The notes under the pieces were generated by a model that searched no databases, had not been told where the DNA came from, and saw nothing but the letters and a program-made list of their open reading frames with translations. Of a stretch of 64,000 bases of DNA, positions 56,814 through 64,000 are shown one piece after another. Within the stretch, counting starts at the first letter, position 1. Each line of letters begins with the position of its first letter. The DNA is from Gordonia heveisoli (GTDB lineage: Bacteria > Actinomycetota > Actinomycetes > Mycobacteriales > Mycobacteriaceae). Location of the stretch: positions 1 to 64,000 of the forward strand of contig NZ_JASXSH010000012.1 in the NCBI RefSeq assembly GCF_030315745.1, read 5' to 3'. The translations under genes and the position numbers were made by a program.

Positions 56814-57047
56814 GGACGCACCGCCGGACGCTCGGCGGACCCGATGCTAGACTCCTGCTTCACGCGCACCTCGCCAGGTGGATGTTCCCGTTTCTCCGGA
56901 TTTCCGAGGACGGTCGCGATACGACCGTCGTCGCCCGAGGACGGTCGGTCATCCCGCTGACCCCAGACCTGGCGAAGGAGTTGTGCATTCATGCCGACCC
57001 GTCGTCATCCATCCTCGCGCTGCCGCATCTGGCGCGAGTAGGACGCG
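56814..57047. other. Gap with no supported gene; possible promoter and small hairpins
   Basis: Holds TAGACT (a -10-like hexamer near 56849), a small CACCT/AGGTG hairpin and GACGGTCG-CGATA-CGACCGTC. A reading frame from ATG 56882 (MFPFLRISEDGRDTTVVARG) has no convincing start and runs through the terminator antisense to the next gene. A small RNA is possible; I cannot confirm one. Confidence 0.3.
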
Positions 57048-57080
57048 GTCCGGCACCTTCACGAGGGGAAGGTGCCGGAC
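57048..57080 (-). terminator. Terminator of the 55-aa gene
   Basis: Perfect 13-bp arms GTCCGGCACCTTC (57048-57060) and GAAGGTGCCGGAC (57068-57080) with a 7-nt loop, 14 bp past the stop of the small minus-strand gene. No strong T-run. Confidence 0.75.
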
Positions 57081-57094
57081 CAGGCGTCCGGCGC

Positions 57095-57262
57095 CTACTC
57101 TTCCGCGGTGGCCTCCTGCGGCGCACCGTTGAAGTCCTCGGCGCCACGGTCGGGCGCCAGCGCGTCGAAGCCGTCGACACCTTCGAGCACGGTCAGCTCC
57201 TGGTCGATCGCCGCGGAGACGGCCTTCACGTCTTCCTTGATCTTCTTGACGAAGTCCGACAT
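57095..57262 (-). CDS. Small acidic hypothetical protein (55 aa)
   Basis: Begins MSDFVKKIKEDVKAVSAAID and ends QEATAEE; ATG 57262 has a good GAGGGAG 7 nt upstream, and the gene is followed by a clean hairpin terminator, which together argue that it is real. Charged, helical, no membrane segment or cysteine. Not recognised; function unknown. Confidence 0.65.
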   Translation of the reverse strand: MSDFVKKIKEDVKAVSAAIDQELTVLEGVDGFDALAPDRGAEDFNGAPQEATAEE

Positions 57263-57512
57263 CGCTACGCTCCCTCACTGCGTTACCGGCCACCACTGCA
57301 CGCCCGGATTGACCTCAACTATAGAGACGCCGCCGAGCGCGGACACCGAAAGCCGCCGACCACCCACCACCGGCGACGGCCGACCACGGCAAGCGCTGCT
57401 GATCGGTTCAGGTAGCGCAATTTCATTGTTCGCCCACCGGGGCATACCCCATCGTGGTGCAAGTCCGCCGCTCACCATCCAGAGCGGCATCTCGTCAGAA
57501 GGGAACTGCCAC

Positions 57513-58526
57513 ATGCCAGTCACTCAACGCCGCGTCCTCGGCACCGACGGGCCGGAAGTATCGGCGATCGGACTCGGGTTCATGAGCTTCAATCGCTCCT
57601 CCGACGACGCCGAGCAGCGCGTGGCCAGTGAACTGGTGGCCGAGGCCATCGACAGCGGGGTCACCCTGTTCGACACCGCCGACGTCTACGGCCCCGAACA
57701 CAGCGAGATCCTGCTGGGCAAGGCGATTGCGGGCCGTCGGGATGAGGTCGTGATCGCCACCAAATTCGCCAACGCACTCGACCGCGACACCAACCCGAAC
57801 GCACGCGACCTCGACGGACGACCGGAGTACGTGCGCACCGCCATCGACGTGTCGTTGCGCAGGCTCGGAGTCGACCACGTCGACCTCTACTACCAGCATC
57901 GCGTCGACCCACGGGTGCCCATCGAGGAGACGGTCGGCGCGCTCAAGGAACTGGTCGAGGCCGGCAAGATCGGCCATATCGGCCTATCCGAGCCCGGCCC
58001 CGATACGCTGCGCCGAGCCCACGCCATCCACCCGATCAGCGCCATCCAAAACGAATGGTCGATCTTCACCCGCGACATAGAGAGCGAAACACTCTCGGTG
58101 GCAAGGGAATTGGGTATCGGCATCGTCCCGTTCTCGCCACTCGGCCGCGGCTGGCTGACCGGCGCCATCACCTCCCGCGGCGACGTCGGCGAGCGCCGGG
58201 GGCACCATCCACGGTTCGCCGACGACGTTTTCGATACCAATCAGGCATTGGCCGCCGAAGTCACCTCGCTCGCAGGCGATCTCGGCGTGCGCCCCGGGCA
58301 GGTCGCACTGGCCTGGCTGCTGTCGCAAGGTTCCGACGTCGTCCCCATCCCGGGCACCCGCACCCTGAAATACTTGCGCGAGAACGTCGAAGCCACCTCG
58401 GTGGTGCTGGAATCCGACCATCTGGAACGACTCGGCCGGATCGCCGCGCAGGTCACCGGCGAACGGTCCATCCGCCCCGAACACCTCGGCATCGAAGCAC
58501 CCCCGCTGGCCGCCACCCCGGCCTGA
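57513..58526 (+). CDS. Aldo/keto reductase
   Basis: 337 aa. ATG 57513 with AAGGGAA upstream; the frame to 57072 has no support. TIM-barrel AKR: LFDTADVYGPEHSEILLGKAI carries catalytic Asp and Tyr, VVIATKFAN the Lys, and DLYYQHRVDPRVPIEETVGAL the His. NADPH-binding tail: VVPIPGTRTLKYLRENV. Similar to the YakC/PdxI-type AKR13 subgroup, which reduces aldehydes. No biosynthetic context. It converges with holB (26 bp gap containing an ACCGGCCGGT palindrome). Confidence 0.9.
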   Translation: MPVTQRRVLGTDGPEVSAIGLGFMSFNRSSDDAEQRVASELVAEAIDSGVTLFDTADVYGPEHSEILLGKAIAGRRDEVVIATKFANALDRDTNPNARDLDGRPEYVRTAIDVSLRRLGVDHVDLYYQHRVDPRVPIEETVGALKELVEAGKIGHIGLSEPGPDTLRRAHAIHPISAIQNEWSIFTRDIESETLSVARELGIGIVPFSPLGRGWLTGAITSRGDVGERRGHHPRFADDVFDTNQALAAEVTSLAGDLGVRPGQVALAWLLSQGSDVVPIPGTRTLKYLRENVEATSVVLESDHLERLGRIAAQVTGERSIRPEHLGIEAPPLAATPA

Positions 58527-58552
58527 CCGACACTCACCGGCCGGTCGTCGTG

Positions 58553-59860
58553 TCAGTTGTCGCGGCGGCCGGCCAGGGACTGCCCGATCGACGCCACCAT
58601 CGCGTCGAAGGCAAACTTCGGCTTCACATTCATGTCCAGCGCCTCCCGGCAGTCGAGAACGGCCTCGACGCAGGTCAGCAACTGTTCCGGCGTCGCATAC
58701 CCGGCCATCGGCCGGGTGAGATCGTCGGACTTGTCCGGGTGCATGGCGGTCACCGTCGCCCCCATCCGGACCACCAGAGCATCACGGAACAGCGCGGCGA
58801 GGTCGACGAGGGCACGGTCGAGCATGTCGCGCCCGACACGGGTCTCCCGTGACTTCTGGCGCGCCTCCAACTCCTTGATCGCCCCTGCCGTGCCACGCGG
58901 CGCACGCGCAGTGCCCTTACCCGTGCCACCGGCGCCCAGCGCGGTCTTCAGTTGCTCGACCTCGGGTGCGTTCAGCTCGGCGGCGATCGCCTTGGCCGCC
59001 TCGTCGGCCGACTTCACCAGATCTTCTGCCGCCGCATAGGCCGTCGCGTCCCGGGTCGCCGCCCGAGCCAGTGCGAGCGCCTTCTCCCGCTGGGTGCGGG
59101 CATCCGGATCGGTCGCCAATCGCCGCGCGCGGCCGATATGTCCACCGCAGACCGCAGCCGCCCATCGCGCCTGCTCCGCATCGAGACCGTCATGTTCGAC
59201 GAGCACCCGCTCGATGTCGGCGGGACCGGGTGACGTCAACGGGACGTGCCGACACCGCGAGCGCAGCGTGACCGCGATGTCCTCGGGGTCCACCGACGGC
59301 GCGCACAACAGGAAAACCGTGCGCGACGGCGGCTCTTCGACGACCTTCAGCAGCGCGTTCGCAGCCTGCTCGGTCAGCCGGTCGGCGTCTTCGACGATGA
59401 CGATCTGCCAGCGACCGGTACCCGGGCGGCGCGCAGCGGCCTGCACGATCTCGCGCATCGCCTTCACCGACAGGCTCAACCCGTCCGGGACGATGTGGCG
59501 CACATCGGCATGTGTCTTCGCCATCACGGTGACGCAGGCCCGGCAGTCGCCGCAGCCGATATCCGATGCGTCCTCGGACTGGCACTGCAGCGCGGCGGCG
59601 AAACAGGTCGCGGCGACCGACCGACCGCTGCCGGGCGGACCGGTGAACAGCCAGGCATGCGTCATCGACGCACGGTTCGCGGCGGCGAACTCGTCGGCAG
59701 CGTCTGCATCGGGTTCGTTCGGGTCGGACCCGAACATCGACACCGCGCCGCTGTCCCCCTCGTCGAGCCGGTTGGCCAGCCCCCGGGCGGAACGCGCCGC
59801 GGCCTGCAGTTCCGCGGAAACCGCGGACTGACCGAGCAGCCGTTCAAAGACATTTGTCAC
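58553..59860 (-). CDS. holB: DNA polymerase III delta' subunit (clamp loader)
   Basis: 435 aa. AAA+ clamp-loader subunit: FTGPPGSGRSVAA (P-loop with Arg in place of the Lys, common in non-ATPase delta'), zinc-binding CGDCRAC, IVEDADRLTEQAANALLKVVEEPPSRTVFLL and LRSRCRHV. The start region MTNVFERLLGQSAV is typical. A Lys/Ala-rich insert of ~60 residues follows residue ~300. It loads the beta sliding clamp at replication forks. It corresponds to Rv3644c, and the divergent cyclase and topA follow the mycobacterial order. Confidence 0.93.
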   Translation of the reverse strand: MTNVFERLLGQSAVSAELQAAARSARGLANRLDEGDSGAVSMFGSDPNEPDADAADEFAAANRASMTHAWLFTGPPGSGRSVAATCFAAALQCQSEDASDIGCGDCRACVTVMAKTHADVRHIVPDGLSLSVKAMREIVQAAARRPGTGRWQIVIVEDADRLTEQAANALLKVVEEPPSRTVFLLCAPSVDPEDIAVTLRSRCRHVPLTSPGPADIERVLVEHDGLDAEQARWAAAVCGGHIGRARRLATDPDARTQREKALALARAATRDATAYAAAEDLVKSADEAAKAIAAELNAPEVEQLKTALGAGGTGKGTARAPRGTAGAIKELEARQKSRETRVGRDMLDRALVDLAALFRDALVVRMGATVTAMHPDKSDDLTRPMAGYATPEQLLTCVEAVLDCREALDMNVKPKFAFDAMVASIGQSLAGRRDN

Positions 59861-59910
59861 ACGAACACCCTAATCCGCAGTTCGGACACGCCGCGTCGGC
59901 CAATCCGTGT

Positions 59911-59938
59911 TTAACAATTGCAAGCAGCCCGCTACCTT
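59911..59938 (+). promoter_or_regulatory. Promoter of the adenylate cyclase gene
   Basis: TTAACA (59911-59916), 16-bp spacer, TACCTT (59933-59938). The expected transcript start falls at ~59945-59946, exactly the GTG at 59946, so translation may begin without a leader. Confidence 0.6.
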
Positions 59939-59945
59939 TGTTCTC

Positions 59946-61493
59946 GTGGTTCAACAACGGTCGAGGTGGTCAAAGGGCCTGCATCTGGCCCGATGGCTGG
60001 TTCATACGCCGTGGCCGATTCTCGCGCTCGACATGTTGCGTGCGAATCTCATCGGCGCGTTGTTCACCTTCGCGTTCCTGCGCTTCGGGATGCCCCCACA
60101 GGACTCCTTCCGGCTCGGCGAGATCACCACGATCAATCAGGTCATCTTCGCGGTGTACCTGATCATCGCGATGCTGGTCGGCGGCTTCCTCAGTATCCAA
60201 CTGTCCTTGCCGGTGCTGATCTGGCATCGCCGGCGCAGCCGCCTCGACAACGAGGGTGCCCGACGACGGGCCCTTGCGCTACCCATGCTCCTGTCGGTGG
60301 TCAACGCCGGTCTCTGGCTGGTCGGTGGCGCACTGTTCACGCTGGTCAACCTGACGGTCTCGAACAAGAACGCACTGATCGTCGCGATCGCGAGTTTCAT
60401 CGGCGCGATGGTCACCTGCGCGCTCAGCTATATGCAAGCCGAGAAGGTACTGCGCCCGATCACCGTCACCGCGATGGCCAACGACCCCGACAGCGCGATC
60501 GCACCGAGCGTGACCACCCGCATCACCGCGTTCTGGGTGATCTCGGCGGTCGCACCGATGCTCGTCATCGTCGGACTGATCGTGCTGCACCGTCTGGACT
60601 TCATCGATACCGACGCGACCGGCCTGGAACGGCCCATCCTGTGGATGGCGCTGTCGGCGCTCGCATTCAGTCTGCTCGCCATCATCCGCGTGGTGTCGGC
60701 GATCAACGACCCGATCAAACAGTTGCGCCGCGCGCAGAGCAAGGTCTCCGCCGGTGACCTCGACGTCTCGGTGAAGATCTACGACGGCAGCGACCTCGGG
60801 CTGTTGCAGGCCGGCTTCAACGACATGGTCGCCGATCTGCGTGAACGCCAGACCCTACGCAACCTGTTCGGCCGCTACGTCGGTGAAGACGTCGCCCGCA
60901 AGGCCATTGAGACGGGCACCGAACTCGGCGGCGAGGAACGCTACGTCGGCGTGCTGTTCGTCGACATCGTCGGCTCGACGCGCCTCGCGGTGAACCGCCC
61001 GCCGCGCGAGATCGTCGACCTGCTCAACGAGTTCTTCCGGGTCGTCGTCGCCGTCGTCGGCAAACATGGCGGCTTCGTCAACAAGTTCCAGGGTGACGCG
61101 GCCCTCGCGATCTTCGGCGCTCCCCTCGACCTCGACGACTTCGCCGGACGGGCATTAGCCTCGGCCCGCGAATTGCGCACCGAACTCGACCAGACCCTCG
61201 GCGACACTGACATCGGTATCGGGGTGTCGGCCGGTAAGGCCATCGCCGGACACATCGGCGCCGAACAGCGCCTCGAATACACCGTCATCGGCGACCCGGT
61301 CAACGAGGCCGCCCGCCTCACCGAACTCGCCAAGGACGAACCGACCCGGGTCCTCGGGTCGGCGCGTGCGGTGTTCCTCGCGTCGAACGCCGAAGCCGCG
61401 CACTGGGAGATCGGCGAAGGCGTCGAGCTGCGGGGACGCGGCATCGAGACATTGTTGGCCCGACCGCTGACGACGCCGGTCGCGCAGGACTGA
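59946..61493 (+). CDS. Membrane class III adenylate cyclase with HAMP domain (Rv3645-like)
   Basis: 515 aa from GTG 59946. A GTG at 59907 would add 13 residues but falls upstream of the best -10. Six membrane helices in residues ~30-260, a HAMP linker (DPIKQLRRAQSKVSAGDLDVSVKIYDGSDLGLLQAGFNDM), then the cyclase homology domain: VLFVDIVGSTRLA (metal Asp), NKFQGDAALAIFGAP (purine-specific Lys and second metal Asp), YTVIGDPVNEAARLTEL (Asp, Asn, Arg). Makes cAMP as a homodimer; the membrane part may sense lipid or pH. Flanked by holB and topA exactly as Rv3645 in M. tuberculosis. Confidence 0.93.
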   Translation: MVQQRSRWSKGLHLARWLVHTPWPILALDMLRANLIGALFTFAFLRFGMPPQDSFRLGEITTINQVIFAVYLIIAMLVGGFLSIQLSLPVLIWHRRRSRLDNEGARRRALALPMLLSVVNAGLWLVGGALFTLVNLTVSNKNALIVAIASFIGAMVTCALSYMQAEKVLRPITVTAMANDPDSAIAPSVTTRITAFWVISAVAPMLVIVGLIVLHRLDFIDTDATGLERPILWMALSALAFSLLAIIRVVSAINDPIKQLRRAQSKVSAGDLDVSVKIYDGSDLGLLQAGFNDMVADLRERQTLRNLFGRYVGEDVARKAIETGTELGGEERYVGVLFVDIVGSTRLAVNRPPREIVDLLNEFFRVVVAVVGKHGGFVNKFQGDAALAIFGAPLDLDDFAGRALASARELRTELDQTLGDTDIGIGVSAGKAIAGHIGAEQRLEYTVIGDPVNEAARLTELAKDEPTRVLGSARAVFLASNAEAAHWEIGEGVELRGRGIETLLARPLTTPVAQD

Positions 61494-61506
61494 GCCCCGC
61501 GCCCGG

Positions 61507-64000
61507 CTACTCGGCGGGCGGAGCGGACTCCGGCGCTGTCTTCTTGGCCGCCGTCTTTTTCGCGGTCGTCTTCTTCGCGGTCGTCTTCTTCGCGGTCGTC
61601 TTCTTCGCCACGGTCTTCTTCGCAGCAGCCTTCTTCGCCACGGTCTTCTTCGCGGCGGTCTTCTTCGCAGCGGATTTCTTGGCGGGGGCCTTCTTGGCCG
61701 CCTTCTTGGCCGGGCCGCGCGCACGACGATCGGCGAGCAACTCCATCGCCCGTTCCGGGGTGATGGTGGCGACCTCGTCACCCTTGCGGAGGCTGGCGTT
61801 GGTCTCGCCGTCGGTCACATACGGACCGAAACGGCCGTCCTTGATGACCATCGGCTTGCCGCTGACCTCGTCGTCCTTGCCCAGTTCACGCAGCGGTGGG
61901 GCGGCGGCCTGCCGACCCCGGCGTTTGGGTTCGGCGTAGATCTTCAGGGCCTCGTCGAGGGTGACCTCGAAGAGCTGTTCCTCGCCGGCCAGCGACCGCG
62001 AGTCGGTGCCCTTCTTCAGATACGGACCGTAGCGGCCGTTCTGCGCGGTGATCTCCTCATTCGATTCGGGATCGACGCCGACCACACGCGGCAGCGACAA
62101 GAGCTTGAGCGCGTCGTCGAGGGTGACCGTGGAGATGTCCATGGTCTTGAACAGCGAGCCGGTGCGCGGTTTCGGGCCTGCCTTCTTGGCCGCCTTCTTC
62201 GCGGTCTTGGCGGGCGCCTTCTTCGCGGTCTTCGTCGCGGTGCCGCCGCCCGCGGGCAGGTCGTCCAGCGGCACGATGTCACCGGTCGACGGGACGCCGT
62301 CACCACCGTCACGCGGGGTCGGGCCGGCCGGGATCATCGCCGGCGCGGCACCACCCTGCTCGTCGTCGCCGCCGTCCTCATCGTCGTCGGACGGCAAGAT
62401 CTCGGTGACGTACGGACCGAAACGTCCTTCCTTGGCGACGATCTCGTGTCCGGTCACCGGGTCGACACCCAGTGAGCGACCCTCCTGCGGAGTCGCGAAG
62501 AGCTTCTCCGCGACAGCCAGGGTCAGCTCATCCGGGGTGATATCAGCGGGGAGGTTCGCGCGCTGCAGATCCGGTTCGGCATCCTGGGCCGCGACGTTGC
62601 GCTCCAGATACGGCCCGAAACGGCCGACCCGGACATACACCGGGCGTCCCTCGGAGTCATCGAAGAGACGGATCGAGTTGACCTCGCGGGCGTCGATCTC
62701 CTCGAGGTTGACACCCACCAGCTTCTTGAGGCCACCGGATTTGCCGATATTCGACTTCGCGGTGTCGTTGCCGAAATAGAACTCCGTCAGCCACGAGGTG
62801 CGGTTCTCGTTCCCCGAGGCGATCTCGTCGAGATCATCCTCCAGCGAAGCGGTGAAATCGTAGTCGACGAGGCTCTCGAAGTAGGCCTCCAGCAGCCCCA
62901 CGACGGCGAAGGCGACCCACGACGGGACCAGCGCGCTGCCCTTCTTGACCACGTAGCCGCGGTCCTGGATGGTGCCGATGATCGAGGCATAGGTCGACGG
63001 ACGACCGATGCCGAGCTCTTCGAGCACCTTGACCAGCGATGCCTCGGTGAAGCGGGCCGGCGGGTTGGTGGAATGGCCGTCGGCCTGCAACTCGTCGGCG
63101 GTGAGCGCCTGACCCTCGACGAGATTGGGGAGGCGGTTCTCCGCATCGTCGGCCTGGCCGCCGGTCAGATCGTCGACCGTCTCGACATAGGCAGACAGGA
63201 AGCCGGGGAAGGTGATGGTGCGACCGGAGGACGCGAAGGTCGCCGACTTCCACGGCAGGTCGGGCGTGGACACATCGCCGGCGATCCGGAGACTGAGCGT
63301 CGTGCCCTTGGCATCGGCCATCTGCGAGGCGACGGTGCGCTGCCAGATCAGCTCGTAGAGACGGAATTCGTCGGCCTCGAGCGCACCGGCGACCTGACCG
63401 GGGGTTCGGAAGGTCTCGCCTGCGGGGCGGATCGCCTCATGCGCCTCCTGCGCGTTCTTCACTTTGCGGGTGTACTGACGCGGGGTGGGATGGACGAAGC
63501 TGTCGCCGTACAGCTCACGGGCCTGAGTGCGCGCCGCGTTGATCGCCGACTCCGACAGTGTCGTCGAATCGGTACGCATGTAGGTGATGTAGCCGTTCTC
63601 GTACAGCCGCTGCGCGATCCGCATGGTGCGATCGGAGGTGAAACGCAGCTTGCGGCCGGCCTCCTGTTGCAGGGTCGAGGTCATGAACGGTGCGTAGGGC
63701 TTACGGGTGTACGGCTTCTCCTCCACCGAGGTGACCCGCAGCTGCGAGCCGCGCAGGGCGGCCGACAGCGCCGTCGCACGCGCTTCGTCGAGCACGACGA
63801 CGTCCGCCTTCTTCACGGCACCGTTCGCATCGAAGTCACGCCCGGCCGCCACCCGGGCGTCGTCGACACCCACCAGTCGCGCGCCGAAGGTCGACGGCGA
63901 TGCGTCGGCGCCGGCGTTCAGGGTGGCGGCGATATCCCAGTACTCGGCGGAGCGGAACGCCATCCGCTCACGTTCACGCTCGACGATGATGCGGGTGGCC
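61507..64000 (-). CDS. topA: DNA topoisomerase I, C-terminal part (5' end beyond window)
   Basis: The frame runs to the right edge; visible residues begin TRIIVERERERMAFRSAEYWDIAATL. It includes the catalytic-core motifs RITYMRTDSTTLSESAINAAR (active-site Tyr in YMRTDS), LVKVLEELGIGRPSTYASIIGTIQDRGYV and the C-terminal repeats LGVDPVTGHEIVAKEGRFGPYVTE and VIKDGRFGPYVTDGETNASL. The C-terminus is a long Lys/Ala-rich tail (KKTAAKKT repeats, ~60 residues), typical of actinobacterial TopA and used for processive relaxation. The first ~100-150 residues are outside. Confidence 0.96.
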   Translation of the reverse strand, partial: ATRIIVERERERMAFRSAEYWDIAATLNAGADASPSTFGARLVGVDDARVAAGRDFDANGAVKKADVVVLDEARATALSAALRGSQLRVTSVEEKPYTRKPYAPFMTSTLQQEAGRKLRFTSDRTMRIAQRLYENGYITYMRTDSTTLSESAINAARTQARELYGDSFVHPTPRQYTRKVKNAQEAHEAIRPAGETFRTPGQVAGALEADEFRLYELIWQRTVASQMADAKGTTLSLRIAGDVSTPDLPWKSATFASSGRTITFPGFLSAYVETVDDLTGGQADDAENRLPNLVEGQALTADELQADGHSTNPPARFTEASLVKVLEELGIGRPSTYASIIGTIQDRGYVVKKGSALVPSWVAFAVVGLLEAYFESLVDYDFTASLEDDLDEIASGNENRTSWLTEFYFGNDTAKSNIGKSGGLKKLVGVNLEEIDAREVNSIRLFDDSEGRPVYVRVGRFGPYLERNVAAQDAEPDLQRANLPADITPDELTLAVAEKLFATPQEGRSLGVDPVTGHEIVAKEGRFGPYVTEILPSDDDEDGGDDEQGGAAPAMIPAGPTPRDGGDGVPSTGDIVPLDDLPAGGGTATKTAKKAPAKTAKKAAKKAGPKPRTGSLFKTMDISTVTLDDALKLLSLPRVVGVDPESNEEITAQNGRYGPYLKKGTDSRSLAGEEQLFEVTLDEALKIYAEPKRRGRQAAAPPLRELGKDDEVSGKPMVIKDGRFGPYVTDGETNASLRKGDEVATITPERAMELLADRRARGPAKKAAKKAPAKKSAAKKTAAKKTVAKKAAAKKTVAKKTTAKKTTAKKTTAKKTAAKKTAPESAPPAE

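Noticed and set aside
56687..57415. 242-aa plus-strand frame
   Set aside because: Overlaps the 3' part of another gene, a hairpin terminator and the antisense 55-aa gene; only a middle stretch looks faintly protein-like.
61540..61700. Repeat array resembling a CRISPR
   Set aside because: Units are contiguous without spacers and encode the Lys/Ala tail of TopA.

Overview
The window is high-GC DNA with long antisense shadow reading frames, ATGA and TGATG gene overlaps, GTG/TTG starts and no plasmid or phage backbone. It looks like a chromosome segment from a mycolic-acid-containing actinobacterium. Gordonia or a close relative is the best guess. Support comes from a mycobactin-class siderophore locus, an EspC-like type VII secretion protein, ergothioneine genes, rhamnose/galactose wall-sugar genes, and a holB / adenylate cyclase / topA block whose order matches the M. 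tuberculosis Rv3644c-Rv3645-Rv3646c region. The species is an inference.

Left edge (1-1.75 kb): a minus-strand pair made of a 111-aa EspC-like protein and a large protein cut by the window edge, resembling T7SS-associated 'TPR repeat region' proteins. Next (1.76-25.7 kb) is the dominant feature, an iron-siderophore locus. Nine minus-strand genes run from 23877 down to 2930, most of them overlapping: salicylate synthase, stand-alone ketosynthase, stand-alone acyltransferase, lysine/ornithine N-hydroxylase, formyltransferase, NRPS (C-A-PCP-C), NRPS (C-A-PCP-E), type II thioesterase, and a PKS (AT-KR-ACP-ACP-methyltransferase). A salicyl-AMP ligase is divergent on the plus strand. The shared promoter carries one good and one weak DtxR/IdeR-type iron box. 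A third box precedes a secreted beta-propeller gene just beyond the operon. Together these predict a salicylate-capped, N-formyl-N-hydroxy-diamine, alpha-methylated beta-hydroxyacyl lipopeptide of the nocobactin/amamistatin/brasilibactin type. The aryl-carrier/cyclization NRPS expected in such a pathway is absent from the window, and both condensation domains of one NRPS lack the catalytic second histidine.

Middle (25.7-38.2 kb): an oligopeptide ABC importer (oppB-C-D-A), a PLDc_N/SHOCT membrane protein, a luciferase-like monooxygenase, the ergothioneine genes egtB-egtD, a Clp-N/HTH regulator with two perfect operator palindromes at its start, a DUF5709 protein, a TPR-like protein and a DoxX protein. 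Cell-envelope block (38.3-49.9 kb): M1-type metallopeptidase, flippase-like protein, two GT2 glycosyltransferases, a DUF2304 protein, rmlC-rmlA divergent from rmlB, an alpha/beta hydrolase, galE and a 681-aa polytopic membrane protein. This is similar to the Rv3630-Rv3635 arabinogalactan galactosamine neighbourhood.

Right part (49.9-64 kb): a GntR-MFS pair divergent from malic enzyme, a PCD-VOC fusion, tRNA-Thr(CGT), a cytochrome P450, a frameshifted regulator-like gene, a 55-aa protein, an aldo/keto reductase, holB, a membrane class III adenylate cyclase with a probable leaderless start, and topA running off the right edge.

Non-coding highlights are an approximately 90-bp palindromic repeat family at two convergent gene junctions (25.69-25.91 and 42.97-43.06 kb), a nested palindrome after the tRNA, a duplicated ACP segment inside the PKS gene, and several clean hairpin terminators. 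No CRISPR array, rRNA, insertion sequence or prophage was seen.
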